A stretch of DNA of 64,000 bases from an uncultured Moraxella sp. (GTDB taxonomy: Bacteria; Pseudomonadota; Gammaproteobacteria; Pseudomonadales; Moraxellaceae): NCBI GenBank assembly GCA_943908425.1, contig CALTTC010000006.1, positions 27,216 through 91,215 on the forward strand. The letters run 5' to 3'. Positions within the stretch are counted from its first letter, which is position 1. The number at the start of each line of letters is the position of its first letter. Positions 35,926-44,664 of this stretch are shown one piece after another. Below the pieces are notes generated by a model. It did not search any database, had not been told where the DNA came from, and saw only the letters and a list, made by a program, of their open reading frames with translations. The translations under genes and the position numbers were made by a program.

Positions 35926-36318
35926 ATGGCTTATTCAGAAAAAGTTATTGACCATTACGAAAACCCAAGAAACGTGGGTAATCTAGACAAAAACGCCAAA
36001 AACGTTGGTACAGGTATGGTCGGTGCGCCCGCTTGTGGCGATGTGATGCGTTTGCAAATTCAAGTGGGCGATGATGGCGTCATTGAAGATGCAAAATTTA
36101 AAACCTACGGTTGTGGCTCTGCTATTGCCTCGAGCTCTTTGGTAACCGAGTGGCTAAAAGGCAAAACCTTAGGGGAGGCGGCACTCATTAAAAATAAAGA
36201 TATCGCTAATGAGCTTGCTCTACCGCCAGTTAAGGTACACTGCTCTGTCTTGGCAGAAGACGCCATCAAAGCGGCAATTCAAGACTATGAAGCCAAAAAA
36301 TCGGGTTCTGCCGCCTAA
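35926..36318 (+). CDS. iscU: Fe-S cluster scaffold protein IscU
   Basis: A 130-residue scaffold with the three ligand cysteines Cys37, Cys63 and Cys106, Asp39 beside the first, and the HscA-binding L-P-P-V-K at residues 99-103. The clusters built on it from IscS sulfur are released by HscA/HscB. A 98-nt gap with two small dyads (AGCCTT-GCT-AAGGCT at 35853-35867; GTGC-atatc-GCAC near 35884-35896) separates it from iscS. A terminator-like hairpin follows the stop. Confidence 0.97.
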   Translation: MAYSEKVIDHYENPRNVGNLDKNAKNVGTGMVGAPACGDVMRLQIQVGDDGVIEDAKFKTYGCGSAIASSSLVTEWLKGKTLGEAALIKNKDIANELALPPVKVHCSVLAEDAIKAAIQDYEAKKSGSAA

Positions 36319-36349
36319 TCGCACAAAAAATTAGTATGTAGCGATTTGG

Positions 36350-36379
36350 GGCGTTTATATCAGTAAACGCCTGTTTTTT
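36350..36379 (+). terminator. Terminator-like hairpin between iscU and iscA
   Basis: GGCGTTTA (36350-36357), a 6-nt loop and TAAACGCC (36364-36371) are followed by TGTTTTTT. This is a good intrinsic terminator form placed inside the isc cluster. Confidence 0.8.
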
Positions 36380-36393
36380 AAGTTGGGCGATAC

Positions 36394-36424
36394 TTGTCTT
36401 TTTTATGGCTAAGTTTGTTATAAT
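36394..36424 (+). promoter_or_regulatory. Promoter candidate for iscA-hscB-hscA-fdx
   Basis: A perfect TATAAT (36419-36424) is preceded by TGT, giving an extended -10. TTGTCT at 36394-36399 could be a weak -35 at 19-nt spacing. It sits after the iscU terminator and 33 nt before iscA. No IscR-like box is visible here. Confidence 0.65.
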
Positions 36425-36456
36425 GGTTGGGTAGTTAGTCCCTTCTAAGGAGTGTT

Positions 36457-36777
36457 ATGATACATTTGACACCAAGCGCCAAAGCGCATATTCGTGCCTC
36501 GCTTGCTGAGCGTGGTCAGGGCGTGGGTATCCGTGTGGGCGTGAAAACGGCAGGCTGCTCGGGGCTGTCCTATGTCTTAGAATTTGTGGATACGCCAGAC
36601 CCTAACGATACTGTCTTTAATAATGACGTGGTGGATGTATTTATTGACCCCAAAAGCTTGGTCTATTTAGATGGTATGACGATGGACTTTGTCACCGAAG
36701 GCTTAAATTCTGGCTTTAAATTTATGAATCCTAACCAAACAGGCGAGTGCGGTTGTGGAGAATCCTTTACGGTATAA
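36457..36777 (+). CDS. iscA: A-type Fe-S cluster carrier IscA
   Basis: A 106-residue protein with the three A-type ligand cysteines: Cys34 (T-A-G-C-S-G-L) and the C-terminal pair Cys98/Cys100 (E-C-G-C-G-E-S-F). It carries clusters or iron to apoproteins. AAGGAG is 7 nt before the ATG. The stop is immediately followed by the hscB start. Confidence 0.95.
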   Translation: MIHLTPSAKAHIRASLAERGQGVGIRVGVKTAGCSGLSYVLEFVDTPDPNDTVFNNDVVDVFIDPKSLVYLDGMTMDFVTEGLNSGFKFMNPNQTGECGCGESFTV

Positions 36778-36780
36778 GTG

Positions 36781-37293
36781 ATGAATTATTTTACGCTGTT
36801 TCAAATCCCTGTCGCTTTTGCGGTAGACAAGGCTCAATTAAAGCACACGTTATTAACCCTGCAAAAGCAGTATCACCCCGATGTCGCCAAAGATATAGCC
36901 CAGCCAATTAGTGCAGATATGCTTAATTTTGGTTATGATGTCCTTGTCAATGATGATAAGCGCGCCTTGTATTTGTTGCAACTACAAGGGGTGGATGTGA
37001 ATTTGGACACCACGATAGATGATACGGAGTTCTTGCAACAGATGATGACGCTACGTATGGCGATAGAAGAAGCAAAACAGACACAAGATAGCGTCGCTAT
37101 TACCGATTTGGCAAGTGAGATTGCGCAATTAAATGCTGAATATGCTAAGCAGTTTTGTGCTGCCTATCAGCAAGCCTTGTGGCAACAGGCGGTGACGGCT
37201 GCTTTGCAATTACGCTTTTTGGCGCGCTTACAGGCGGCGTTGCAAGAATTGGCGGTGACAAAAGCCTTTGATGACGATGACCTATATATGTAG
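36781..37293 (+). CDS. hscB: Co-chaperone HscB (J-domain protein)
   Basis: A 170-residue protein with an N-terminal J domain carrying H-P-D at residues 32-34 and a C-terminal helical IscU-binding domain. ATG 36781 is preferred; the GTG directly before it (36778) is also in frame. It stimulates the HscA ATPase and delivers IscU. It follows the iscA stop by 3 nt. Confidence 0.92.
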   Translation: MNYFTLFQIPVAFAVDKAQLKHTLLTLQKQYHPDVAKDIAQPISADMLNFGYDVLVNDDKRALYLLQLQGVDVNLDTTIDDTEFLQQMMTLRMAIEEAKQTQDSVAITDLASEIAQLNAEYAKQFCAAYQQALWQQAVTAALQLRFLARLQAALQELAVTKAFDDDDLYM

Positions 37294-37329
37294 CACGCCT
37301 TATTTTATTGATTGTTTTTAAGTTATTTT

Positions 37330-39177
37330 ATGTCATTATTACAAATTAGTGAGCCCAATCAAAGCCCGTTACCCCACCAAAAAGAGCGTTATGCGGTGGG
37401 TATTGATTTGGGCACAACCCATTCTTTGCTTGCGGTGGTTCAGTCAAACACACCCAAGGTGCTTGCCATTGATGGGGCGACTACGGTGCCGTCAGCGGTG
37501 GCATTTGTGGATGGGCAAGTCGTGGTTGGGCAGGCGGCATTAGCGATGGCGGATACGGCGCCGAGCGATACCATTGTTTCCGCTAAGCGTTTTATGGGGC
37601 GCACCTTGGCGGATATTAAGTTTTCGCACCCTTATCAGCTGGTGGGTGAGGCGACGACAATGCCCGATTTTGTGACCAGTCAAGGGCAGGTGTCACCGGT
37701 GGCAGTATCGGCACATATCCTACAAAAACTTGTGCGTGCCGCTAAGTCGGAATTAACAGGTGAGCTTGCTGGGGCGGTGATTACTGTGCCGGCGTATTTT
37801 GATGAGGCACAGCGCCAAGCCACTTTGGACGCTGCTAGTGCCTGTGGTATCAAGGTATTGCGCTTAATCAACGAGCCGACAGCCGCGGCACTGGCTTATG
37901 GCTTGCGCGAGCAGACGGTGCTGGTATACGATTTGGGCGGTGGCACATTTGACGTGTCGGTACTTACTTTCGCTGATGGCGTATTTGACGTGCAAGCCAC
38001 GGGCGGCAATAGCGCCTTGGGTGGCGATGATATTGACCGCTTGCTTGGCAATTTTTTTATTGTTGAGGCAGGATTTGACCCAAAAATGCTAAGCGCTGCC
38101 CAAAAAAGCGCCATTGCGCGTCAAGCTAGATGCTATAAAGAGTTATTAACTACCACAGATGAATCAGTCTTAGTAACTATTCCTGAATTGGAATTTACTT
38201 ACACCTTAACCAATGACAAATTGCGTGAGGTGATTGCGCCGGTGATTGCGCGCACATTGGCTAGCTGTCGGCAGGTATTAGACGATGCCAGATTGCAAAA
38301 AGATGCCATTGACACGGTGATTTTAGTGGGTGGTAGCACAAGAATGCCGGTGATTCAGGCGGCGGTGGCAGAGTTTTTTAGCTGCACGCCTTTATCAAGC
38401 CTCAATCCTGATGAAGTGGTGGCAATGGGTGCGGCAATCTTGGCAAATCAGTTATTGGATACCAGCGCTGGTGCGCAAGTTCTACTCTTGGATGTGGCGC
38501 CATTATCGCTTGGGCTTGAAACAATGGGTGGGTTGGTTGAAGTGATTATTCCCCGTAATACCCCCATTCCCATCACGCGGCGTAATGAATTTACCACCCA
38601 TACTGATGGGCAAACGGGCATGTTGTTACACGTTGTGCAGGGCGAGCGTGAACTAGCAAATGATTGCCGTAGTCTTGCGCGCTTTGAGTTATATGGTATT
38701 CCGCCGATGAAAGCAGGTCTTGCGCGTATTGAGGTGACTTTTGCTTTGGATGTGAATGGCAAGCTTACCGTATCAGCAAAAGAAACCACAACGAGCGTTA
38801 GTGGCCATGTTAATGTTGTCCCTTCAAGTGGCTTGTCATCTGCCCAACAAGAAGCGCTGCTCCAAGATGGCTTTGCCTATGCTAAGGAAGATAAGGCAAC
38901 GCGTGCGCTTGTTGAAACAAAACTTGCCGCGCAAACAGAATTAACCGCATTACAGCAAGCACTGCAAGAATTCGCTCCATTGTTAGGCGAGCAAGAACAG
39001 CAACAGCTTGAGCAGGCAATGCAAGCGTTAGCCGATAGCTTAGAGAGTGATGATAAGGCACTGATTGACCGTGCTAAAGCCAACTTAAAACCCAGCAGCG
39101 ATTATTTTGCTGGATTAATTATGAATCAAAACGTCAAACACGCCTTGACGGGGACAACCGCCAGCGACTGGCAATGA
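37330..39177 (+). CDS. hscA: Fe-S assembly chaperone HscA (Hsp70 type)
   Basis: A 615-residue Hsp70 with the ATPase domain (G-I-D-L-G-T-T-H-S-L near residue 28; V-Y-D-L-G-G-G-T-F-D-V-S near 205) and a shortened substrate-binding domain. The ATG at 37330 is preferred over an in-frame TTG at 37312. HscA acts on the L-P-P-V-K motif of IscU to release clusters. Same operon as hscB and fdx. Confidence 0.95.
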   Translation: MSLLQISEPNQSPLPHQKERYAVGIDLGTTHSLLAVVQSNTPKVLAIDGATTVPSAVAFVDGQVVVGQAALAMADTAPSDTIVSAKRFMGRTLADIKFSHPYQLVGEATTMPDFVTSQGQVSPVAVSAHILQKLVRAAKSELTGELAGAVITVPAYFDEAQRQATLDAASACGIKVLRLINEPTAAALAYGLREQTVLVYDLGGGTFDVSVLTFADGVFDVQATGGNSALGGDDIDRLLGNFFIVEAGFDPKMLSAAQKSAIARQARCYKELLTTTDESVLVTIPELEFTYTLTNDKLREVIAPVIARTLASCRQVLDDARLQKDAIDTVILVGGSTRMPVIQAAVAEFFSCTPLSSLNPDEVVAMGAAILANQLLDTSAGAQVLLLDVAPLSLGLETMGGLVEVIIPRNTPIPITRRNEFTTHTDGQTGMLLHVVQGERELANDCRSLARFELYGIPPMKAGLARIEVTFALDVNGKLTVSAKETTTSVSGHVNVVPSSGLSSAQQEALLQDGFAYAKEDKATRALVETKLAAQTELTALQQALQEFAPLLGEQEQQQLEQAMQALADSLESDDKALIDRAKANLKPSSDYFAGLIMNQNVKHALTGTTASDWQ

Positions 39178-39187
39178 GGATAATTTT

Positions 39188-39526
39188 ATGGTAACAGTAA
39201 CGATTCTTCCGCATCACGAGATTTGCCCAGAGGGGGCAAGCATTGAGCTAGCAGATGGTGATAATCTGTGTGAGGGCATGCTAGAGCATGGCATTAAAAT
39301 TGAGCACGCTTGCGATATGTCTAAGGCATGCACGACGTGCCATGTGGTTATCCGTGAAGGCTTTGATAGCTTAAACGAGATGGACGACGTGGAGGCGGAT
39401 TTGTTAGACCGTGCTTGGGGGCTTGAGCCAGACTCCCGCTTATCTTGTCAATGCCTTGTGGGGCAAGACAACCTTACGGTAGAAATTCCTAAATACACTC
39501 TAAATCACGCCAAAGAAGGGCACTGA
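39188..39526 (+). CDS. fdx: [2Fe-2S] ferredoxin of the isc cluster
   Basis: A 112-residue adrenodoxin-type ferredoxin with cluster ligands Cys42, Cys48, Cys51 and Cys87. It is an electron donor for cluster assembly. It is the last gene of the cluster, followed by a strong bidirectional terminator. No iscX follows. Confidence 0.95.
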   Translation: MVTVTILPHHEICPEGASIELADGDNLCEGMLEHGIKIEHACDMSKACTTCHVVIREGFDSLNEMDDVEADLLDRAWGLEPDSRLSCQCLVGQDNLTVEIPKYTLNHAKEGH

Positions 39527-39543
39527 TAATTTGATTGCCCAAC

Positions 39544-39574
39544 AAAAAACCGTCTAAAATTAGACGGTTTTTTT
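39544..39574. terminator. Bidirectional terminator between fdx and ndk
   Basis: AAACCGTCTA - 4-nt loop - TAGACGGTTT is framed by A and T runs on both sides, serving the convergent fdx and ndk genes. Confidence 0.9.
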
Positions 39575-39583
39575 AAACTAAAT

Positions 39584-40015
39584 TTAGCGCGTACGTGCTA
39601 AAATTTCGTCATCATTAAAGAAATAGGCAATCTCACGTTTGGCAGATTCTGTGCTGTCCGAGCCGTGTACGGCGTTTTCGTCAATGCTTGTGGCGAATTC
39701 TTTACGAATAGTGCCTTCAGCGGCTTCTTTAGGGTTTGTAGCGCCCATAATTTCACGGTGAGCAAGTACCGCATTGTCGCCTTCTAATACGGATACAAGG
39801 ACAGGGCCTGAGGTCATAAAGCCGACCAAGTCGTTATAAAAAGGACGTTCTTTATGCTCGGCATAAAAACCACCAGCTTTGTCATCGTCTAAATGTAGCA
39901 TTTTTGCAGCAATGATTTTTAGACCAGCTTTTTCAAAACGGCTATAAATTTCGCCAATGTGGTTAGCGCCAACAGCATCAGGCTTGATGATTGATAGGGT
40001 GCGTTCTACTGCCAT
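39584..40015 (-). CDS. ndk: Nucleoside diphosphate kinase
   Basis: A 143-residue enzyme. The phosphorylated His117 is in N-A-V-H-G-S-D-S, and the N-terminal R-T-L-S-I-I-K-P-D-A-V is the family signature. It transfers the terminal phosphate between nucleoside triphosphates and diphosphates. TTGGAG precedes the ATG. Its promoter carries a palindrome between -35 and -10. Confidence 0.97.
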   Translation of the reverse strand: MAVERTLSIIKPDAVGANHIGEIYSRFEKAGLKIIAAKMLHLDDDKAGGFYAEHKERPFYNDLVGFMTSGPVLVSVLEGDNAVLAHREIMGATNPKEAAEGTIRKEFATSIDENAVHGSDSTESAKREIAYFFNDDEILARTR

Positions 40016-40039
40016 AATTTACTCCAAGAAAAAAATCCC

Positions 40040-40068
40040 ATTATAGTGACTTTAGTCACAAAACACAA
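40040..40068 (-). promoter_or_regulatory. ndk promoter with a palindrome in the spacer
   Basis: Read leftward: TTGTGT (plus 40063-40068), a spacer of exactly 17 nt, then TATAAT (plus 40040-40045), 25 nt before the ndk ATG. Inside the spacer lies the 14-base inverted repeat GTGACTAAAGTCAC (plus 40046-40059), an ideal position for a repressor. The regulator is not known. Confidence 0.72.
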
Positions 40069-40085
40069 CTTTAAATAGCAAAACA

Positions 40086-40113
40086 AAAAAACCAGCCGTA
40101 GCTGATTTTTTTG
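40086..40113 (-). terminator. Terminator downstream of ompW
   Basis: Read leftward: a run of A, then TCAGC - TACG - GCTGG, then seven T. The stem is short (4-5 bp) but extended by A-T pairs. Confidence 0.6.
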
Positions 40114-40126
40114 GGGTATTGCTTAC

Positions 40127-40747
40127 TTAGAACGTTTTAACGTATGCTAAGCCATATACCATTGGATTAATGTCTACCGTACCGATTTTGTTGCCATTTA
40201 ATTTGACGTCGGTTGCGATGTCAATGTAGCGTACATTGAGGCGTACGGCATCTGTTGGCGTGAAGTTATAATCCACGCCTGCTTGCACTGCCACACCAAA
40301 GCTGTCTTTTAGCTCAAGCTTAGCGTTAGGGATGGCGATTTTTTCGCTGAAAAAAGTCGTGTAGTTTAGACCCAAACCCGCGTATGGCTTAATGGTTGGG
40401 TGTAAGTCATTGAAGTGGTAATTCACAGAAACAGTAGGCGGTAAATGCTTGGTTTCGGCGTTGATACGTGCAGCATCCGCCTGTAAGTTAATGTCGTGCT
40501 TAAAGGGCGTGGCAAGCAAGATTTCTGCCCCTACGTTCGGCGCGACCATGTATTCCGCGGTAAGGCTTGGCTGAGTGTTGCTGTCTACACCGGCGCGAAT
40601 GGTATTATTAGCAAGCGGACTTGTGCCACTTTTAGGGGCTACATGGGCGACACCTACGCCAACATTCCAGCTACCCACAGGGGCGGCAACGGCAGCAGCA
40701 GAGACGGCAAGCACAGCACTTGCTACAAGGTATTTAGTTGCGTTCAT
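40127..40747 (-). CDS. ompW: Outer-membrane protein of the OmpW family
   Basis: A 206-residue protein: a signal peptide with cleavage after A-A-A-V-A-A, then an eight-stranded barrel with the OmpW strings P-P-T-V-S-V-N-Y-H-F and Y-A-G-L-G-L-N-Y-T and a terminal Phe. Three ATGs stand in a row; the third (40747) has the best spacing to GAGGA. The family forms narrow hydrophobic channels. The leftward -10 (plus 40820-40825, TATAAT with TGC before it) marks its promoter. Confidence 0.9.
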   Translation of the reverse strand: MNATKYLVASAVLAVSAAAVAAPVGSWNVGVGVAHVAPKSGTSPLANNTIRAGVDSNTQPSLTAEYMVAPNVGAEILLATPFKHDINLQADAARINAETKHLPPTVSVNYHFNDLHPTIKPYAGLGLNYTTFFSEKIAIPNAKLELKDSFGVAVQAGVDYNFTPTDAVRLNVRYIDIATDVKLNGNKIGTVDINPMVYGLAYVKTF

Positions 40748-40875
40748 CATCATTCCTCAATGTTAAAAAATAACGCCAGCAAAGTTTCGCTAAGAAATCC
40801 CTAATGGCGTTGTTGAGTTATTATAGCACAATTATAATTAACATCTAGTGATTTTTTAGCATAACTTAAGGCTAA

Positions 40876-41523
40876 TTATAAAAAATTAAAGATAATGGCG
40901 ACAAAGGCGATAATAGCACTCACGATAAACGCGACCAACATCGTTTTTTGTTTGCTTTGACTTTCGGCAAGTTCGGTGCGTAACTTCTTGTTTTCGCTAT
41001 AAAGTTGCTCAGCTTGGCGGGTTTTTTCGTCTAGCTGTGCGGTCAATGTGGCGACCTTATTTTCTTTATATACCGCTTTTTCGGCGGGGGTTTGTTTGTC
41101 TTTTTTAAATTTGCCAATTAGGTTTTGGATAACGGCACCGACACCGAGCTGTGCCAAAAAATCTTTTAGTAAAACAATATCTTCAGCGCGCCCACGCATT
41201 TGTAATTTGTCAATGCTTTCTGGATTTTGTCCTAAAAGTGCCGCAAATAATTCGTGCGTGTAGGCATTTAAGACGATTTCTGGCTCCCGCCCTTTAGGGA
41301 GCTCATCGTCTAACAACACGCCTTTATAGGTGAAAGTGGCATAAACTTGGGCATGTGGCAAATAGGTGCGTATGGCAACGACCGTTTCGGCTTTCACGAG
41401 TGGGTATACGGCACGGCGTAATTTGGGGTCAAAACGCAGCACCAAAGCCAGTACCGACTCAATCAAAACGAGCAAGATGTTGAGCGCCGAATGCGACAGG
41501 GGCGAGGAGTGGTTGCTTGTCAT
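40876..41523 (-). CDS. Tail-anchored protein with a UbiJ/SCP2-like N-terminal half
   Basis: A 215-residue protein. The first half (about 10-130) has the order seen in UbiJ/SCP2-like lipid-binding domains: an amphipathic N-terminal helix, a beta-sheet segment ending in V-L-L-D-D-E, I-V-L-N-A-Y-T-H-E-L-F-A-A-L-L, and I-D-K-L-Q-M-R-G-R-A-E-D. A coiled coil (about 145-190) and a C-terminal membrane helix (about 196-213) follow. UbiJ itself has no membrane tail. The similarity is pattern-based and I cannot confirm it. Single gene, divergent from hup. Confidence 0.5.
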   Translation of the reverse strand: MTSNHSSPLSHSALNILLVLIESVLALVLRFDPKLRRAVYPLVKAETVVAIRTYLPHAQVYATFTYKGVLLDDELPKGREPEIVLNAYTHELFAALLGQNPESIDKLQMRGRAEDIVLLKDFLAQLGVGAVIQNLIGKFKKDKQTPAEKAVYKENKVATLTAQLDEKTRQAEQLYSENKKLRTELAESQSKQKTMLVAFIVSAIIAFVAIIFNFL

Positions 41524-41762
41524 AAGAGTCCCAAAAAAGTGAAAGGCGTTATAATAAAGAATTTTTACGGTATTGGGTAGAGGGTTTTAGTTTTTTTTCG
41601 TAAATTTTGCAAGCTTTTGTTGATTTTTTGGTATTTTTAGCGATTTTGTGCATTTAGTGCTTGTAAATATTGAAAGTTGCTTTTACAATAAGGCAGGTTG
41701 CGACGCTTAGATGGCTTTGGCTGTTGGGTTGTCGCGGATTTTCACTTTACTTAGGAATTGTT

Positions 41763-42077
41763 ATGAATAAGTCAGAACTCATTGACGCCGTTGCTGAGCA
41801 TGCAGGGCTTAGCAAAGCAGACACCACCAAAGCCATTAACAGCTTTGTTGAAACGCTCACCGATGCGATGACTCGCGGTGACGACGTGGTCTTGGTTGGT
41901 TTTGGGACATTTAGCGTAAAAGACCGTGCAGCGCGCACAGGACGCAACCCAAAAACTGGCGAAGCCTTGCAAATTGCCGCAAGCAAAGTGCCAAGCTTTA
42001 AGCCAGGCAAAGGTTTAAAAGATGCGGTCAATCCAAAAGCGGCAGCCGACAAAGCCAAAAAAGCGAAGAAAAAATAA
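41763..42077 (+). CDS. hup: DNA-binding protein HU
   Basis: A 104-residue HU/IHF-family protein. It has the M-N-K-S-E-L-I-D-A-V start, G-F-G-T-F-S-V, R-N-P-K-T-G in the DNA-binding arm, and a lysine/alanine-rich tail beyond the usual 90 residues. Such tails occur on HU of several gammaproteobacteria. ATG 41763 follows TTAGGAATTGTT. A terminator follows. Confidence 0.95.
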   Translation: MNKSELIDAVAEHAGLSKADTTKAINSFVETLTDAMTRGDDVVLVGFGTFSVKDRAARTGRNPKTGEALQIAASKVPSFKPGKGLKDAVNPKAAADKAKKAKKK

Positions 42078-42104
42078 TTCGCTTAAAGCAAAACGCTTAA
42101 AATT

Positions 42105-42133
42105 AAAAAAATCCGCTGATTGGCGGATTTTTT
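42105..42133. terminator. Terminator between hup and proS
   Basis: ATCCGC - 6-nt loop - GCGGAT is framed by seven A and six T, serving both convergent genes. Confidence 0.85.
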
Positions 42134-42148
42134 ATTGACGGTATTGGC

Positions 42149-43870
42149 TTATTTCGTGGTAAGTTTGGCAATCAATGCTTCTAGACTTAAAAGCTCGGCA
42201 CTATCAGTGGTACGAGATTTGTATTCATATTGATTATTTGCCAAATTGCGCTCAGAGACGACCACGCGATGGGGAATGCCAATCAGCTCCATATCGGCAA
42301 ACTTGACGCCGGGACGTTCATCACGATCATCAAGTAGCACATTGACCCCTTGTTGTTGTAGGCTGTGATAGAGTTCTTCGGCTTTTTGTTCGGCGCTACC
42401 GTCTTTAGAGCGCATAGGGATAATCACCACCATAAATGGTGCAATACTTTCGCCTGTACTGCTGGTTGCCCAAATGATGCCTTGCTCGTCGTGATTTTGT
42501 TCAATGCTAGCGGCAATAATACGACTAATGCCAATGCCATAACAGCCCATCATAAGTGTAATAGGCTTGCCTTCTTTGCCAAGTACGGTGCAGTTTAGGG
42601 CTTGCGAGTATTTATCGCCTAGCTGAAAAATATGCCCAACTTCAATACCACGGCGGATTTGCAATACGCCTTGTCCATCAGGTGAGGGGTCGCCTGCAAC
42701 CACGTTACGCAAATCGGCAACCATGGTAAAGTTGGCATCACGCTCCCAATTCACGCCAGTGCTGTGGTAGTCTGCCTTGTTCGCCCCACAGACAAAGTCA
42801 CTCAAGACAGCGGCGCTACGGTCAGCGATTATTGGCATATTTAAATCAAATACGCCAATATAGCCTTTAATCAGCCCGTGGGCATGCAAGGCTTGTTCGC
42901 TGGCAAGGGTGAGCGGTGTTTTGATTTGTGGCAGCTTTTCTGCTTTAATGCTGTTTAATTCGTGGTCGCCACGCAACACTAAAGCAACGAGACTGTCATT
43001 GCCATCATTATCAAAACCTTCAACGATCAACGTTTTGACGGTATTTTGCAGGGCAACTCCCAAATGTTCCGCCACTGCGCTACAAGTTGGCATATTAGGG
43101 GTGGCAACGTCTTGTTTGTCAGCACTCGGGGCTTGGCGGGTCGCGTGCGTGATGGCTTCGGCAAGTTCAATGTTGGCAGCATAGCTTGAGCTATCGGAGA
43201 ACACCACCGCGTCTTCACCACTACTTGCCAATACTTGAAACTCGTGTGAGGCAAACCCGCCAATAGAGCCGGTGTCCGCTGCTACCGCCCGAAAATCTAG
43301 CCCCAAACGGTCAAAAATCCGACTGTAGGCGTGATACATCTTGTCGTAAGTTTCGCCCAAGGATTGGGTGTCAATATGAAAAGAATAAGCGTCTTTCATC
43401 GTGAATTCACGCGCACGCATTACTCCAAAGCGTGGACGAATTTCATCACGGAATTTGGTTTGGATTTGGTAAAAGCAGACCGGCAACTGCTTGTAGCTGG
43501 CAAGCTCACTGCGAGCAATGTCGGTGATAATCTCCTCGTGCGTGGGTCCTAGCACAAAATCACGCTGATGCCGGTCTTTAAAGCGTAACAGCTCCGCGCC
43601 ATAATCGTTAAATCGTCCCGACTCTTGCCATAATTCGGCAGGCTGTACCACGGTCATAAGCACTTCTTGGCTACCGATGGCGTCCATCTCTTCGCGCACG
43701 ATTTTTTCAACGTTTTTTAGGACGCGTAAACCCATAGGCATCCATGCATAGAGCCCTGAGGCGAGTTTTTTAATCAGTCCTGCGCGTATCATGAGCTGAC
43801 TTGACACGATATCGCCACTGTCGCTTGGCGCGTTTTTTTGGGTGGTAATAAATAGCTGGCTGGCTTTCAT
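42149..43870 (-). CDS. proS: Prolyl-tRNA synthetase
   Basis: A 573-residue class II synthetase of the bacterial type: catalytic motif 1/2 region (L-V-K... G-L-Y-A-W-M-P; F-R-D-E-I-R-P-R-F-G-V-M-R-A-R-E-F), the inserted editing domain (about 225-380), motif 3 (G-C-Y-G-I-G-I-S-R) and the anticodon-binding C-terminal domain. Normal length. It charges tRNA-Pro, one species of which is encoded at 51867. Confidence 0.97.
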   Translation of the reverse strand: MKASQLFITTQKNAPSDSGDIVSSQLMIRAGLIKKLASGLYAWMPMGLRVLKNVEKIVREEMDAIGSQEVLMTVVQPAELWQESGRFNDYGAELLRFKDRHQRDFVLGPTHEEIITDIARSELASYKQLPVCFYQIQTKFRDEIRPRFGVMRAREFTMKDAYSFHIDTQSLGETYDKMYHAYSRIFDRLGLDFRAVAADTGSIGGFASHEFQVLASSGEDAVVFSDSSSYAANIELAEAITHATRQAPSADKQDVATPNMPTCSAVAEHLGVALQNTVKTLIVEGFDNDGNDSLVALVLRGDHELNSIKAEKLPQIKTPLTLASEQALHAHGLIKGYIGVFDLNMPIIADRSAAVLSDFVCGANKADYHSTGVNWERDANFTMVADLRNVVAGDPSPDGQGVLQIRRGIEVGHIFQLGDKYSQALNCTVLGKEGKPITLMMGCYGIGISRIIAASIEQNHDEQGIIWATSSTGESIAPFMVVIIPMRSKDGSAEQKAEELYHSLQQQGVNVLLDDRDERPGVKFADMELIGIPHRVVVSERNLANNQYEYKSRTTDSAELLSLEALIAKLTTK

Positions 43871-44025
43871 AATTGTCCTTGCAAAAGCTTAAGTGTAGCA
43901 TAGTTTGCAGGGGGCATAAAGTACCAATTCGCTCAAATGCGCTTTGTTACAAGTTTATAAAGTTATTTTATCTTAAAAGTTGTTATACTACTGCTTTGTA
44001 AGCGACAAAAGCGAGGCTGAATCCT

Positions 44026-44664
44026 ATGAAACGCAAGCTAATTTTTGCAGTAGTGGTGTTATTGGTGCTGGTAACGGCGTTATTGGCAATGCGCGGTATG
44101 TTTCGCACTGACCCTGCCGTGTCGGCAATTACCCGCGATGGGGTGGTGACCGAAATTCAACAATTAAACCGCTTGACAACGGTAGCATTTAGTGTGGATA
44201 CGGTGATTACCTCGCAAAAAGAAGGCACTTGGTTTAAATTGTGGCAAGACCGACAAAAGGGCTTGTTTGTCGCAACAGGGCGCGTGCAGGCGGGCGTGGA
44301 TTTGTCTAAATTAACACAAGAGATGGTCACCGTCACTTATGATGAGCAGACCGACCGCAATGTTGCACCACAGGCGCATATCAAGATTACTTTGCCTGCC
44401 TCCGAATTATTTGATGTGTATTTGGACAATATTCAAGTCTATGACTGGCAGACTGGGCTATTTGGGCTTGTGGACAATGATCCGCAAATTTTATCCATCG
44501 CACAAACGCAAGGCAAGCTTGAAGTCTTGCAAAAAGCCTGTCAAGGCGGTATTATGCAGATGGCGCTTGATAATGCCAAAGAGCAGGTCGCGGGTTTATT
44601 TAAATTGACGGGGGCAGAGGTAACCGTTATTGCAGATAGTAAGGGTGCCTGTCAGCTAAATTAA
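44026..44664 (+). CDS. DUF4230 family membrane-anchored protein
   Basis: A 212-residue protein with an N-terminal membrane helix (about 5-22) and one extracytoplasmic DUF4230 domain, recognised by V-V-T-E-I-Q-Q-L-N-R-L-T-T and the G-V-D-L-S-K-L segment. The function of the family is unknown. An extended -10 (TGTTATACT) lies about 35 nt before the ATG. Divergent from proS and followed by a 209-nt gap. Confidence 0.78.
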   Translation: MKRKLIFAVVVLLVLVTALLAMRGMFRTDPAVSAITRDGVVTEIQQLNRLTTVAFSVDTVITSQKEGTWFKLWQDRQKGLFVATGRVQAGVDLSKLTQEMVTVTYDEQTDRNVAPQAHIKITLPASELFDVYLDNIQVYDWQTGLFGLVDNDPQILSIAQTQGKLEVLQKACQGGIMQMALDNAKEQVAGLFKLTGAEVTVIADSKGACQLN

